Part shown: piece by piece, positions 9,559 to 22,922 of the stretch | How the letters are laid out: each line of letters begins with the position of its first letter | Position numbering within the stretch: position 1 is the stretch's first letter | Assembly: GCF_000247815.1 (NCBI RefSeq) | Contig: NC_021692.1 | Span: 7,787,691-7,851,690 of the forward strand | DNA length: 64,000 nucleotides | DNA from: Ficedula albicollis | Taxonomy: Eukaryota > Chordata > Aves > Passeriformes > Muscicapidae | Direction: 5' to 3' | Notes under the pieces: model-generated | The model's input: the letters and a program-made list of their open reading frames with translations, nothing else | What the model was told of the DNA's origin: nothing | Database searches by the model: none | Made by a program: the position numbers and the translations under genes

Positions 9559-12500
9559 CTGGGGAGACAGGGGAGAAGGAAGCAAGGAAGGGCATTAGTG
9601 GGATCTGACAACCTGAACCCAAACAGCCAAAGGATGGGGCCAACCCAGCGGGCTTTCAGGCGTGGCCATTCTCACCCTCGGAAAGGTGGAGCTGGAATGG
9701 CAGCCCAGCCAGAGGAGCTTGGTGAGAAGCATCCTTTTAACCTGCTGGGACCAAAATATGCCACTGGCCACAAGAAAGAGGCACTTATTTGTGCTGGGTC
9801 AAAATTGGGCTTGAAAGGCCCCAAACATCTCAGCCAAGTGAGCATGGCACCAGCCTCTGCTCCTGGCTGAGGCAGGACACGAATTTGTTAAAAGCCTGGG
9901 TTTCTCTCTCCTTCAGACTGCAGCACCTGCTTTAGGTCCCCAGTTCCATCCCAGATGCAGTAGGTGCCAAAACCACACCAGCCAGGAACCCAAGCACCTC
10001 TAGCAAGGACAACATCTTCCCAAGCCTAACCCTATGGAGAAGGAGGAATTCACCTCAAAGAATTAGTGCATAATCTCAGAGAAGAGAACCAGTATGCACC
10101 TAAAAGAACCAGTACGGAGGACAGGAGCCCTGGCAAAGTGTGTGTGCTGGAGCCCCAGAACTAGACTGGTGTGTCACAGCAGTATGGAGAAAATTGCTGT
10201 GGGCTGGTACTGGCTGATCAGGCCCCTTTGCCTGCTTGCTCTTGCACAGGAAATTCTGCTCTCATACTTCCCAGCACAATCAGCTAATTAGTGTGAGTTT
10301 GTTATTTTAATGTAGTTTATTCATATGTGACAGCTAGTAAAGGAGGGGTGAGAGAAGATGGGGGGAGAGAGGAAGAAGGTAAGGTCTTAACTTCAAGGTC
10401 ATGGAGAATCTTGAACTAAATGGTCTCTATCAGAGTCACTTGCATAATTATTGCACCAACAATTAACAAGGTTCAATCCCAAATAAAAGCAAAATAATTA
10501 TTCTAAAGCAGCTGCATTGTCTCATCTCTGTCTTTATTTCTGATACCTCTGAGAGGTGCCCAGACTAAGCAGGGTTAGAGGACAGAAGGCTGCAATGGGC
10601 ACACAGCCTGGCTTTCCCCCAGGGCAGAGCCAAGGCAGACCCTGCCCTGCATTCCAGGGCTCAGGAAGAGCACTCAGTAAAACACTTGCTGGTAGCACAT
10701 GCCACAAGAGTTACTGTGGGGATATTGCTGGAGGTGGAGGTCCCTCCAAAATGGGCTCCTGGATTTTATGCTGTGCTGAAGGAAGGGCTGGTCACCCGTA
10801 GAGCGAACAGAACACGTCTCCAGACCTCAAACGATGGGAACGGGTTCCTTTCCTGCGCAGGAGTCCCTCGTGGCAGCTCAGCCCACACCTCCCTGTCACC
10901 AGCACAGAGGTGCTGCTCCACAGAAGCACAGTGAGATTAATCAGACCCCCTACACTGCACCCAGAAGCCACCGTGACAGCCCCTAATCCCATAACATGAC
11001 AGCCCAATACAAACAGACTGAAACTTTAGACCTGCTGTCCAACAGCCAGAGAGTGGCTGCTTAGCGTAAACTCCTGACAGCTTCAGACACGCTTCCTGTC
11101 AAGGACTGCAAGAAAAATAACCCCCCGACAAATATATCAGCCCCCCACACAAAGGGAGGCAAAATGTACTCCTCCACCTTGCAAATGCACCCCCTGGCAC
11201 AAACACCTACGTGCAATCATGCTTTCACCAAGGGAAAGCACACGATGCTCCCAAACACGTCCCTCCCCATGCAGAAATTACAGCTGTTAAAGAGCTGTGT
11301 ATGCGCTGGCACACTCCGTAAACACAGTCCCACACGCACAGGTTAAGGAGTCCCATCTCCCCAAAATACATTCCTGTGCCTTCCCCCACACATTCCTTTT
11401 CCACACATTCCCCAGCACAAGCCTGCAGCCCTCGCACATGCAGATGGGCACAGGCAGATGCCCGAAAAGCTGCAAGTCTCTGTTTGCTGGCACCTTCCCT
11501 TCTAATTGCATTCCCACTATTTAGGACACAAAGTGAAGGCCAGTGGTATGCCCAGCACAGAGGGAGTGTCAGGAGGCTGCTGTGAGCCCCAGGGGCAGCC
11601 TGGCCAGCACACCCAGGGCTGGTGCCCGTGGGCTCAGGAGAACCCTGCTGGGACGGAGCCTCCGTGCCGTGCCTGCCCGGGCACTGGCTCAGCACGGAAT
11701 CACCAGCCTCTGTCCCAAACCCTGCCTGGTGGTTCCCTGCCCGTGTTCTCACGATAGCCAGCCCTACTTAACTGGTGAGATCAGCGCTGCTCGCAGCTGG
11801 AGGCAACTGGGAGGCAGACACTCGGCAGCACAGCTCCTCACTGCCCTGCCCGCTCTGCCAGGAAGGCAGATCCCATTATTCTGGTCTGGAGGTGAGCAGC
11901 CAAGTGTGTGCACCAGCTGGCAAATGAATATATAAATATTTATTCAAAGGAAAAGAGGAACAGACGTTCCTGAGGCTGCACTTGCCGCGTATGCAGCAAT
12001 TCCAGAGAGCCTGCAACTTGTCTTCCATTCCTGCTCTGCCTCCTTCCGTCTCACACACCCTGGCTTTGCCCCTCTACCTCCCCAGCTTCTGTCCCTCAGC
12101 TCCTGCCCTGCCCTCTTGGCATCTTTCCTTTCCCTTCTTGTGTTTGGGATTTTTTTCTCTTCAACGTTTTGAGAATCTTTTCCTAAAGTTTAAGGTAAAA
12201 ATAAAGCAAGTTCTGAAAACATGCCACTTCCCTGATCTATAAAACTAACCCTCCCACAGACTTCCCTGGAATGGGATTTGCTCTGAAATACCAGGGCTCT
12301 TGCACATCTGCATCTCACCTATTCCAATACAGGTGGAAGTCAGAACTTCCAGCATCTCCTGCCAGCCTTGTAACCAGCTCTCTCCAAGTCTGGACACATT
12401 ATTTTATCTTTCCATTCCTTTACTTCCTCATCTATGGAATGGGAGGGACATTACCTCTATCAACATTTCTGTTCCCTTCTTTTAGGCTGTCAAGTCCACC

Positions 12501-13055
12501 AGCAGAAGGGAAGCCCTTCTTACAGAGAAATGCTGAACATTTCCTCTGGTTGGAGACCAGAGCACCTGTGTTCCATTCTCTCGGGCACAGGGAGTGAAGC
12601 TGAGCTGCTGCATGAGGGATTTTTGTGTCTGCCCAAGGTCTGCCAGATCCCCGAAGCCAGGAGAGGCACCCTCCCCCCAGGCCGAGCTCCCCACCCCAAA
12701 TCACTGTTTAAAGATTCCAGGCTAAGTAAACATCCCCCTTCATTTTCTTCGTCTAAATAGAAATGTTTTGATTTCACATCAATCTAAGGAAGCCATTTAT
12801 AACCTGAGCCTGTCACAGGGACTTTTCATCTCTGCTCGGGACAAACTCTCCCACAAGCTCTATTTACACTGAGCGCTTCCTCTGAAAACAATGCCACGGA
12901 GTTTACTGCTCTTGCCCCCTCTCCACACCCTTCGAGGAGACACAGGCTCTTCCCCTCTGTACCCATCACCAGGGCATCTCGATGGCAATCCTGCTTCTGA
13001 GGGAAAGGCCCAGCTCGCTGCAACCAGGGATGGCACAGAGCTCACCTGGTCACTT
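9559..13055. other. CASZ1 5' intron, first stretch
   Basis: Non-coding sequence upstream of the first recognised coding exon. About 10265-10530 is AT-rich with many TAAT/ATTA homeodomain-type cores (CAGCTAATTAG, TAATTATTG) and looks like a conserved element. The rest is GC-moderate unique sequence with short chance open frames. No exon is supported. Confidence 0.5.
12375..12480 (-). mobile_element. MIR-like SINE relic
   Basis: The phrase CCTCATCTATGGAATGGGA near 12426, followed by ACATTACCTCTATC, resembles the reverse complement of the MIR core (cctcatctgtaaaatggg...). It is highly diverged, as expected for an ancient amniote CORE-SINE. The boundaries are approximate. Confidence 0.45.
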
Positions 13056-13105
13056 GGCTGGGCCACTCACCTGGCCACCTGGCTGGGCCACTCACCTGGC
13101 CACCT
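13056..13105. repeat. Two 25-bp tandem units
   Basis: A 25-bp unit containing GGCTGGGCCACTCACC occurs at 13056-13080 and 13081-13105. It is a minor local duplication. Confidence 0.8.
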
Positions 13106-13474
13106 GGCTGCCCTGCCAGCCCTGGCTGCTGCCCCTGCCTCACCCCCAGGCCCCCACACTCAGCCCTGGCTCTGTCCCTCCGTGCAGCCCCCGAGGCAGC
13201 CCTGTCTCACCATCAGCTCCCCAGTGGAGCCCAGCCCTGCCTCCCACGCAGGACAGAGCGGGACACACGGCGTGCAGAACAAAAGGATCTGCAGCCTGGA
13301 CAGAAACAGGCCGGCCAAGGGGCAAACTGCTGCAAAGGCAAGCCTGGCTTTGCAGGGAGAGGAGGAGAGAGCCCAAGCCTGGCTTCAGCGTGGGGTTAAT
13401 GAAAACACACGCTGGCTGAGGGGAGGAGGGTCCCAGCTGGAGAAGGAAGAGCTGTATGGGGCAGCTGGCAGGGT

Positions 13475-14068
13475 GGGGGCAGCAGCAGCTCTGCGCCATG
13501 CAGAGCTGGGGGCAGCAGCAGCTCTGTGCCATGCAGAGCTGGGGGCAGCAGCAGCTCTGTGCCATGCAGAGCTGGGGGCAGCAGCAGCTCTGTGCCATGC
13601 AGAGCTGGGGGCAGCAGCAGCTCTGTGCCATGCAGAGCTGGGGGCAGCAGCAGCTCTGTGCCATGCAGAGCTGGGGGCAGCAGCAGCTCTGTGCCATGCA
13701 GAGCTGGGGGCAGCAGCAGCTCTGTGCCATGCAGAGCTGGGGGCAGCAGCAGCTCTGTGCCATGCAGAGCTGGGGGCAGCAGCAGCTCTGTGCCATGCAG
13801 AGCTGGGGGCAGCAGCAGCTCTGTGCCATGCAGAGCTGGGGGCAGCAGCAGCTCTGTGCCATGCAGAGCTGGGGGCAGCAGCAGCTCTGTGCCATGCAGA
13901 GCTGGGGGCAGCAGCAGCTCTGTGCCATGCAGAGCTGGGGGCAGCAGCAGCTCTGTGCCATGCAGAGCTGGGGGCAGCAGCAGCTCTGTGCCATGCAGAG
14001 CTGGGGGCAGCAGCAGCTCTGTGCCATGCAGAGCTGGGGGCAGCAGCAGCTCTGTGCCATGCAGAGCT
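13475..14068. repeat. 33-bp minisatellite, 18 units, each a hairpin
   Basis: Eighteen consecutive 33-bp units run from 13475 to 14068. A partial unit follows. All look identical except the first, which has C for T at one site. Each unit holds GGGGGCAGCAGCAG and a 7-bp inverted repeat, AGCTCTG and CAGAGCT, around a 7-nt loop. The first unit's stem is 8 bp. Because 33 is divisible by three, long open frames of repeated GAAAALCHAEL, WGQQQLCAMQS and similar units cross it. They look like by-products, not proteins. Confidence 0.95.
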
Positions 14069-17000
14069 GGGGGCAGGCAGAGCTGCCCCTGGGGCAGCAG
14101 GGCTGCTCGGGGGACACGGCTGCTGGCTGGGGAGGGACAGCGCTGTCACTTCACAGGGCCGCGCACGCCGAACAGATGGAGCTTTCATATTCCTATTGAA
14201 GAGCTCTGGGCCCAGCTGAGCAGCTCCGTGCAGGAGGGAGGTCCCAGCGCCAGCTTTCCAGGAGCTGCAAGCTCTCATTCGATTAATTATTAACGGCATT
14301 ATTTGGGGCGGGGAGGGGCAGGAAAGCAGGGCTGACATGCATGCACCGTCCTTTTCTCTTTTAACCACTGTGGTGCAAACTTGGCTGGAGAGACTCCAGT
14401 CTGCCCAGCAGCCCTGAACAGGGAGGGCAGCGGGGCTCTGGGGTGGGAGGTGAGGATGCTGCACACTGCAGACTGTTCACACTCGAGCTGCAGCCCCTAA
14501 AATGGAGCCAAAGCCTCACAGCAGAACGCCACTGGAGCTGGGAACATGCTTCTGAGGAGCAATGCCCTGGCACTGCCCAGCCACGCTGGGAGGAGGCAGG
14601 GAAGACAGCCAAATGCTCAGCCCCTACCAGAAAACATTTTCTTCATTTCTCCAGCATGAAGACCTGTGTATTATCCCAGGCAGAGCCAGGGCAAAGGTAG
14701 AATATGCCAGGCATGGCCCACAATGTCTGAGAGTGGATTTAGTGCGTATTCTCCCCTCTTCAGTTTATCAATAAAACATTTTATTGCTTTTAGCCCAGGA
14801 AATGACCTTGGATTAGTGGATGCTGTCTGTTCTGGCTGACCTTGGGGAGTCCACAAAGGCTCTTTAACAAGCTCCTCTGGCCTGGAAGCATGGATCCTGC
14901 CTGAGCGTGTGCGCAAGGAGCTGGGGAAAGCCCTCGGTGCCAGAGCGGGATGTGACAGCCCCAGCCCAGCACTGGGCAGCCAGGAGAAGGAGAATCAAAG
15001 ACGTGGGAGGAGAAACGAAGTGAGCAGCCAGGGTGTCCTTCCCCAAGAGCTGCCAGCTCCACTCCCTGCTTTCCCACAGCCAGGAGGGCTCTCCCCACAC
15101 AGCCCATCCACAATCTGAGGAGGAAAGGCTGGGGACTGCTCTGGTCCCACAGCCAGAGCTCAGCCTGCCTGCAGCCCTCACTGCCTGCCTTTCTGCTGCC
15201 TGCCCCACGGGCATTTACAGACCCCAGGGGCTCCTTTCCCCTGCCTGCAGCTCCCAGAGGGGCAGAGAGCAGAGCCAGTGCCCCCCACAAGCCCATCTGC
15301 TTCCCTTGGCTCAGCCTTCTCAACTGCAGAGCCCAGCTGCAATTTCCTGGTGACAGGGCAGTGAGGCACAGCACACCTGAGAGGAGGGGAGCCACGGGCT
15401 CTGCAGACCCTGCTGCCCTGCACAGGGGCTGCCAGGGCTGCTCCTGTCCCTCACCTGAGAATTTGGCTGCTCCTGTCTCTCACCTGGCCATTCAGCTGCT
15501 CCCATGCTACTGGTGGGGTTTCTCTGGGATAAAAGCTTACGAACACTGGGAGCCCCTCCTTTCCCCAAAGACAAAACAGCCACAGTATCTCTGAGCAGTG
15601 TGCATGTTCTGTGCAGGAGTGCAATTCTGAAGGGAGGGAATGGGACAGGAGAAACCAAGAGGAATTTTCCTCCTCAGGGGAACAGACACTACAAGGGAAG
15701 AGCAGTGAGTGCTGAGCTGCAGGTCAGGGCCAGATCCCTGCATGCCCCAGGGCACAAACAGCCCACCCTCAGGGCAGCCCTCACTGCCCTCCCCTGAACA
15801 CAAACACCTCTCTTTTCAGCCACATCCTCTCCCAGTGCCCCTGGCGCTGGACACAGAAGGTCCCATCCTCTCCTGCAAACATCTCACCCCTTCCTGTCTG
15901 CCCACCCTGCAGCAGGCAGGGCCCCTCCCCAGTGGCCCCCAGGTGCCCTCCAGCCTCCTGCAGTCGCATCCTCCCGGAGAGCAAGCCCTAAAGTGTTAAC
16001 GGCGATTGGTGAAATGGCACAGCAGATTGCTACAATAAATAATTTACTGATATTTATAAATATTCAAATCAGCAAGCTTCAGAAATTGAAAGGGGGGGAC
16101 TCAGTTGGCGGGGAGGAGGGATGTTTTAGGAGGGGAGGGGGGTCTGACATTAATTCCCAGGCTCTCCAAATTCACTCGAGAACTGTTTCTCATTTCAAAC
16201 AAATATTAAATCTTTTGGTGTCAAGCCTCCAAAAATAAAATATCGGAGAGAAAGTCACCACCTCCTTGGCAGCCGATGCCTTGTCTGCCACGACTCTGGG
16301 TGCCCTGGGTAGAACAGCCTCTGCTGGGGATGGTGCAGCCTGCACTGGCCAGGGCACGAGCACGAGCTCAACACCTGCACCTGCAGTGCAGCCCACCACA
16401 GCACCACCCACCACCCACCGCAGGGATCCCCAGTACTACTATCTACAAGACCTTGCCTTCATCTTCCAGGAGGTTTTCTAAATCCCTCTGGGAAGAAAGG
16501 GCTGGATGTTGGTGCAGTGAAGATGGAACCAGGACTCCCAGCTCCCCTGGGAACACGGCTTTGTGACAGACATGGAACAGAAGGTCAGGCCTCCTGACTT
16601 TCACTCCTTGCCTCTGGAATGGAATTTGGTTTTGGTGATTCAAGCTGGGGATTAAGAGCTAGAAATGCTGGCTTCCAGCCTGGTTTCCAACCACAGTGTA
16701 ACTGTCAAGTCTCCCCAGCTTTCTGTGCCTTAGTTTCTCCATGCAGGGGAGGGGGAGTGAGGACAATTATCCACCAGTGAGCCTTGCCCAGGGCTTTGGG
16801 GTCTCTCTATCAGCACTCTGTCACTGTGCTGGATTGCTACAGAGTCTTTTCCACCTCTGAGCATCCTACTGACCCTTAGATGGCCAAGGGAGATGATCCC
16901 ATGTTTTCCCTTGGACCACCCCACTGGTAACACAAGGCTCCAGCGTGGGGTGAACTTCCCCTAGATGAATAATGGCTTTTCTAATGCACGGGCAGGCTGT

Positions 17001-17407
17001 CAGCTTCCCTACTCCCAGTGTTTTATGGGTTTAACTGAACGGCTCTGAACTCCCTAGTAAGAAATAAAGTTATCCCTCAGCGTCCCTTCTAAACATTTCA
17101 CTCAGTGCAAACGGTGTTTAAGAAAAATGAGGACATATTTCTTCTTAAGGATGCAGTATCCCCCTTCAGAGGCCTAATTTATGCCATATATCACTGGCCA
17201 GGGAGAGAAAGGCAGTGCAGACCTCACACTAGGAGTGAGCTGGCCCTAGCTCCTGCTGCAGTGGTGCAATGGGCTGCAACTCCCAAAGTCCTGCAGAGCC
17301 CGCAGAGCCCCTGCTGAAGGGCCGAGCTGGCTGGCAGCAGCAGAGCAGGATGGACACCTTGGGATGCTCTGCACTGTGCTGCCTGCTCGGCTGCTGCATC
17401 CCAGCCA
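14069..17407. other. CASZ1 5' intron with scattered conserved-looking AT-rich islands
   Basis: Non-coding. A perfect palindrome, CAATAAAA-CA-TTTTATTG, lies at 14769-14786 and contains two inverted HOX/CDX-type sites. About 15995-16215 is AT-rich (AATAAATAATTTACTGATA) between G-rich patches and resembles a conserved enhancer. A MIR-like phrase (TGTGCCTTAGTTTCTCC) is near 16725. No exon is supported. Confidence 0.45.
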
Positions 17408-17690
17408 CTGCCCTTCTCCAGGCCAGTGCCCTTCTCCCAGCCCCTGCCTTTCTCCAGGTCCCTGCCCTTCTCCAGGTCAGTGCCCTTCTCCAGGTTAGTG
17501 CCCTTCTCCAGTCCCTGCCCTTCTCTAGTCCCTGCCTTTCTCCAGGTCCCTGCCCTTCTCTAGTCCCTGCCCTTCTCCAGGTTAGTGCCCTTCTCTAGTC
17601 CCTGCCTTTCCCCAGTCCCTGCCCTTCTCCCAGTCCCTGCCCTTCTCCAGTCCCTGCCCTTCTCCAGTCCCTGCGCTTCTCCCCTCGATG
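17408..17690. repeat. CCTTCTCCAG minisatellite
   Basis: About 16 imperfect copies of a 17-18-bp pyrimidine-rich unit (TGCCCTTCTCCAGGTCAG and variants). Length and sequence differ between copies, so this is an older, degenerate array. The + strand is almost purely pyrimidine. Confidence 0.85.
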
Positions 17691-20428
17691 CTGCACACTG
17701 ACAGCCTCCCCAGCCCTCTGCCTCACCCCTCTGGCCTCCTCTGACACCTTCCTCACCCACCTGCTGCAGCAGCTTTTCGCAGGATTTGGCACAGCTGGTG
17801 GGGAGAGGTTCAGCTTGGAGCAGGGATGGGAGTAATCCTTCACAGCTCTTTAGTAACGCACGTCTGAACCTTTTCCTAGGCAGATCTCAAACATGACTCT
17901 GAATGTGCTTTGATCTTGTCTGCCCCAGCTCCTCACTGGGAGAGCCACTAAGGGTCTGCTTCTCACCCGAGCGCTGCGGCAAAGCTCCTCATCTCTGCCC
18001 TTCCCTTTGCCTTGCTCTGCACCCATGTGCCCTGGAACCTCCAAGGGACAGGAACACAAAGCCTTTCTGCACACAACTAACACAGGAAGCTTCTACAGTT
18101 AACAGAAGGAGCCAAGTGTAAAGAAGAGGGAAAAAAGTGGGTGACAGAGTCAGGAATTCTGATTCTGCTCCCCACTCTGCTCCCGTTCCTTCTCTTTGGG
18201 CAAAGGACATCATGCAGGCTCCCCTTCTGCCCTGGCTCCCCTTCATGGATCACCCATGGGGAAAGGATTTCTTGCCCAGATTAGTGGGCCCAATGCCTTT
18301 GCAATTTTAGGTACTATTGCAAATGAAATAACAGGAGAGGAAAAGCACTGATAGAGGACAGACTGAAGCTCCAAGTTCCTTGTGTCTTGCAGCAAACTTC
18401 CTAGTTCATTTGTCAATGCAGGATCTTTGATAAGACATTTCAGCAGTTTCCTTCCTATGAAAACCTGCTCACAGTGCTCCAAGCCAATGCAGTGAGCAGG
18501 GTCTTGGGCTCACCAGGCTGAGCAGCAGCTCCCGGGGATCCTTCTGTCCTCACCATCTTTCCTTCAGATAACAAAAAGCCAAGAGGATCAGCTTTTCCAA
18601 TCCCGTTTCTCTTCTTTGCCTTATTTATTTGTTATTAATTTTTTAGTCTGGTTAAAAGGCTTACTATCCAGAGGAGCATAAGTAGCCTCACTCAGCCTAA
18701 GTAACTCTATGAATCAAGAACTGCTAACATCTACATCACAGTCCTGCCATCAATCTCCCCACAGGTTGTGAAGAAAACCAAGGGGGAAAAGCTGTGAAAG
18801 GGAGAGTGAAGAGAAATAGCTCATCACCCTCAGGTCCCTGTAGGCTCCCTATGGCCCTTGGAAAACTCCCTGTGAAGCCAGACGTGTTGTCTGGGCAACT
18901 AAATGCAAACACAGAGCCCAACTTCAGCTCTCCAGAGCAGGGCTGGAGTGCTGTGCCTGGAGGATGCAGACAGGGAGGGAAGGGGTGGTAGAAGCAGAGG
19001 GCTGGGAAAGCCTCTGGAGCAAAGCTGCTCCCTCAGGTGGGAGCCAGCTCCCAAGGAATGAAGATGAGGCCAAGACAGGAGCGTCTGGAAACACTGCACA
19101 CCCTCCTAAAGGCTGCAGGAGCCAAGGCAAGGGGCGCAGGAAAAACGGAGGTGTGATCAGGAGTGACAGCAAATACCTGACACTGGGGAAACAAAAAGGG
19201 CCAAGGAGACACAACAGATCTCTTAAAGGACAGATTCAGAAGGGAATTGCTCAGTTTCATCAGTTCCTCTTGGTGATTGTAGAGAACCCAAAACCAGCAT
19301 GACCCAAGTCAGTGGACAGCAGCTCCCTGGTGTTGGGCTGGGCTCATCCCAGACTGAGGGCAGGGGTTAAGTGAGCCAGTCCTAAAACAGGGTCCTTCTG
19401 ACCCTTTGGTAGTTGGTCGGCAGTTTAAGAGCAATTTGCAATTCCTTTCAGCACTATTAAGCTCAGACCCAACAAAGAATGCAGGCTGCTAATTAACTGC
19501 AGTGGGAAGTCGGAGCTAAAAGGAGTTGGGAGCCTGAATGCTTGCTGCACCACTAAGAAATGCAAGGCCAGAGAAAGTTCATTATTGTGGTCTTTCAAGG
19601 TCCTGCAAAGTAAATCAGTGTGTCAGGCTGCAGGAGGCGAGCGAAACCTCAGCAAGGGCTGCATACAAAGAGCAAAGCAGAGCATCTCAGCCCTCCTGCT
19701 CATGTCACACCCTCTGCAGAGCCCCTGGCTGCTGCCTGAGCTGTACCTGAGCAGGTAACTGCTCTGGGCTGGGGGTGCAGCGGGGGCACTTGGTGCCCTT
19801 AGAGGTTTCTGTGATCCCCAAGTGGGGCTGAACCCTACTGCGAACCCAGAGCAGGTACTCATCACACACAGCACTGTGAGCTCAAGGGCCTCGAGTCCCT
19901 GAAGGTGTCTGTGACCTGCAAAGACTGTCAGGAGAAATGCTTCCATCCTGTGGGATGGGATGATCAGGCCAGAGGAGAATGGGCTCTGTGTGAGAGCAGT
20001 GGGTCACGCCTGAGCTTGAACTCAGAGTCCTGTCAGAGCAGCCCATGGCCGGGCCATGTGGGCACTCAGCCCGTGCTCCCCAGGGCTCACACCACTCTAA
20101 TCCCGTGTCTTGCCTTTTGTTGCTGTTCCTTCTGGTCATTACGGCTCATCTTCTTATCTCCTGTGTCCTCATGAGCCCATCCATGTGCCTGTGCTCTCAC
20201 TGGCTGCAAACCCCCTTGGTGGAACACACGTGTGTGGAAACGTGGCTGTGCAGGTCCAGTGCCACAGGCAGAGGCACCAGGAACTGCACATCAACACCCA
20301 CAGCTGCAGGCACAGGCTAAAGCTCACCTGCACAGGTGTCACACCTGCACACACATAGGTGTACACGGAGACACAGCACCTGCACCTGCACACACCTGAC
20401 TCTGCTCAGCCCTGCACATGCAGCCATG
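17691..20428. other. 5' intron or upstream region, no gene seen
   Basis: Unique non-coding sequence. Short open frames on both strands show no recognisable domain. No RNA gene or mobile element stands out. Confidence 0.5.
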
Positions 20429-20590
20429 CACAGAGCCCAGGAGCACCCACAGAGCCCAGGAGCATCCCTACAGAGCCCAGGAGCACCCACAGACCCCAGG
20501 AGCACCCACAGAGCCCAGGAGCATGCCTACAGAGCCCAGGAACACTCACAGAGCCCAGGAACCCCATACACAGCCCAGGAGCATCCCACA
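20429..20590. repeat. 20-bp minisatellite (ACAGAGCCCAGGAGCACCC)
   Basis: About eight imperfect copies of a 20-bp unit with substitutions and small length changes. It sits in a longer CACA-rich stretch (20225-20640). Confidence 0.85.
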
Positions 20591-21328
20591 GATGTAGAGC
20601 CAGCACAAGCAGCCCAGGTGTGAGCACAGCACCCATATGCACTCAGACCACACATGCTCAGCATCACCCCACGCCTGATGCAGTTTTTCCTGCATGCCTG
20701 ATGCAGTTTTTTCTGCAGCTTGCAGTGAGAAGGCAGTGGACTGCCAGCTGGAGCCTGGCAGACCTGCAGCAGGCACAGACACACTCCCATCCCATTACAG
20801 AGCCCCCGTGCACCCCAGCCCTGCGCCCCTCCCAGCCCAGGGCAGGCAGAGCAGGGGATGTCCCGTGCAGCTGAGGTCCCAGCAGTCAGTGTGCCGGGCA
20901 GGGCATCTCTGCCTCTCCCTCTCCCTCTTCCACTCGCATCTTTTCATGAACTCTATTTCTCTTTCCTTTCTGAAAACAACTGAGCTGTAAATACTGTTTA
21001 ACCTTCTCCCCCCCTTCCCCCTCCCCTCTGCACTATAAAAACACAAATATGCCATAACTCAGCTGGCTCAGCCGCCGCGCCTCCAACATGCCCTGCTCCA
21101 GGCCTCTCAGGAAGGTCATAACAAACGACTTTCCGATTCAGTGCTCCTGAAATAATTTTGTGTATTAAAACCTGAATCTGCACTTTCTGGACCGAAAGCC
21201 TCTCTTAATTATGGCAAGCGTCCTTGGGATGGACAGTGATCCTTCAGCACGGCACCGCTGCCCAAGCGGAGAGGAGCGGCTCCGCTCCCACCAGCGCCTC
21301 CTCCCTGCCCCCTCCCACCACCCCACAG
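20591..21328. other. Non-coding stretch leading into the first poly-C run
   Basis: A 17-bp direct repeat (TGCCTGATGCAGTTTTT) lies at about 20672-20712. Around 21000-21200 there are C-rich and TATAAAAA-like segments and a CpG-bearing patch. No exon is supported. Confidence 0.4.

Positions 21329-22922
<1,594 letters not shown>

Noticed and set aside
9930..9965. Minus-strand MELGT start considered as the missing CASZ1 first exon
   Set aside because: A stop codon follows at once and there is no donor after the GT(A)-equivalent codon.
12891..14464. Long repetitive open frames on both strands (GAAAALCHAEL, WGQQQLCAMQS, APSSAWHRAAA repeats)
   Set aside because: They exist only because the 33-bp repeat unit is divisible by three; they share no similarity to proteins and read through in several frames at once.
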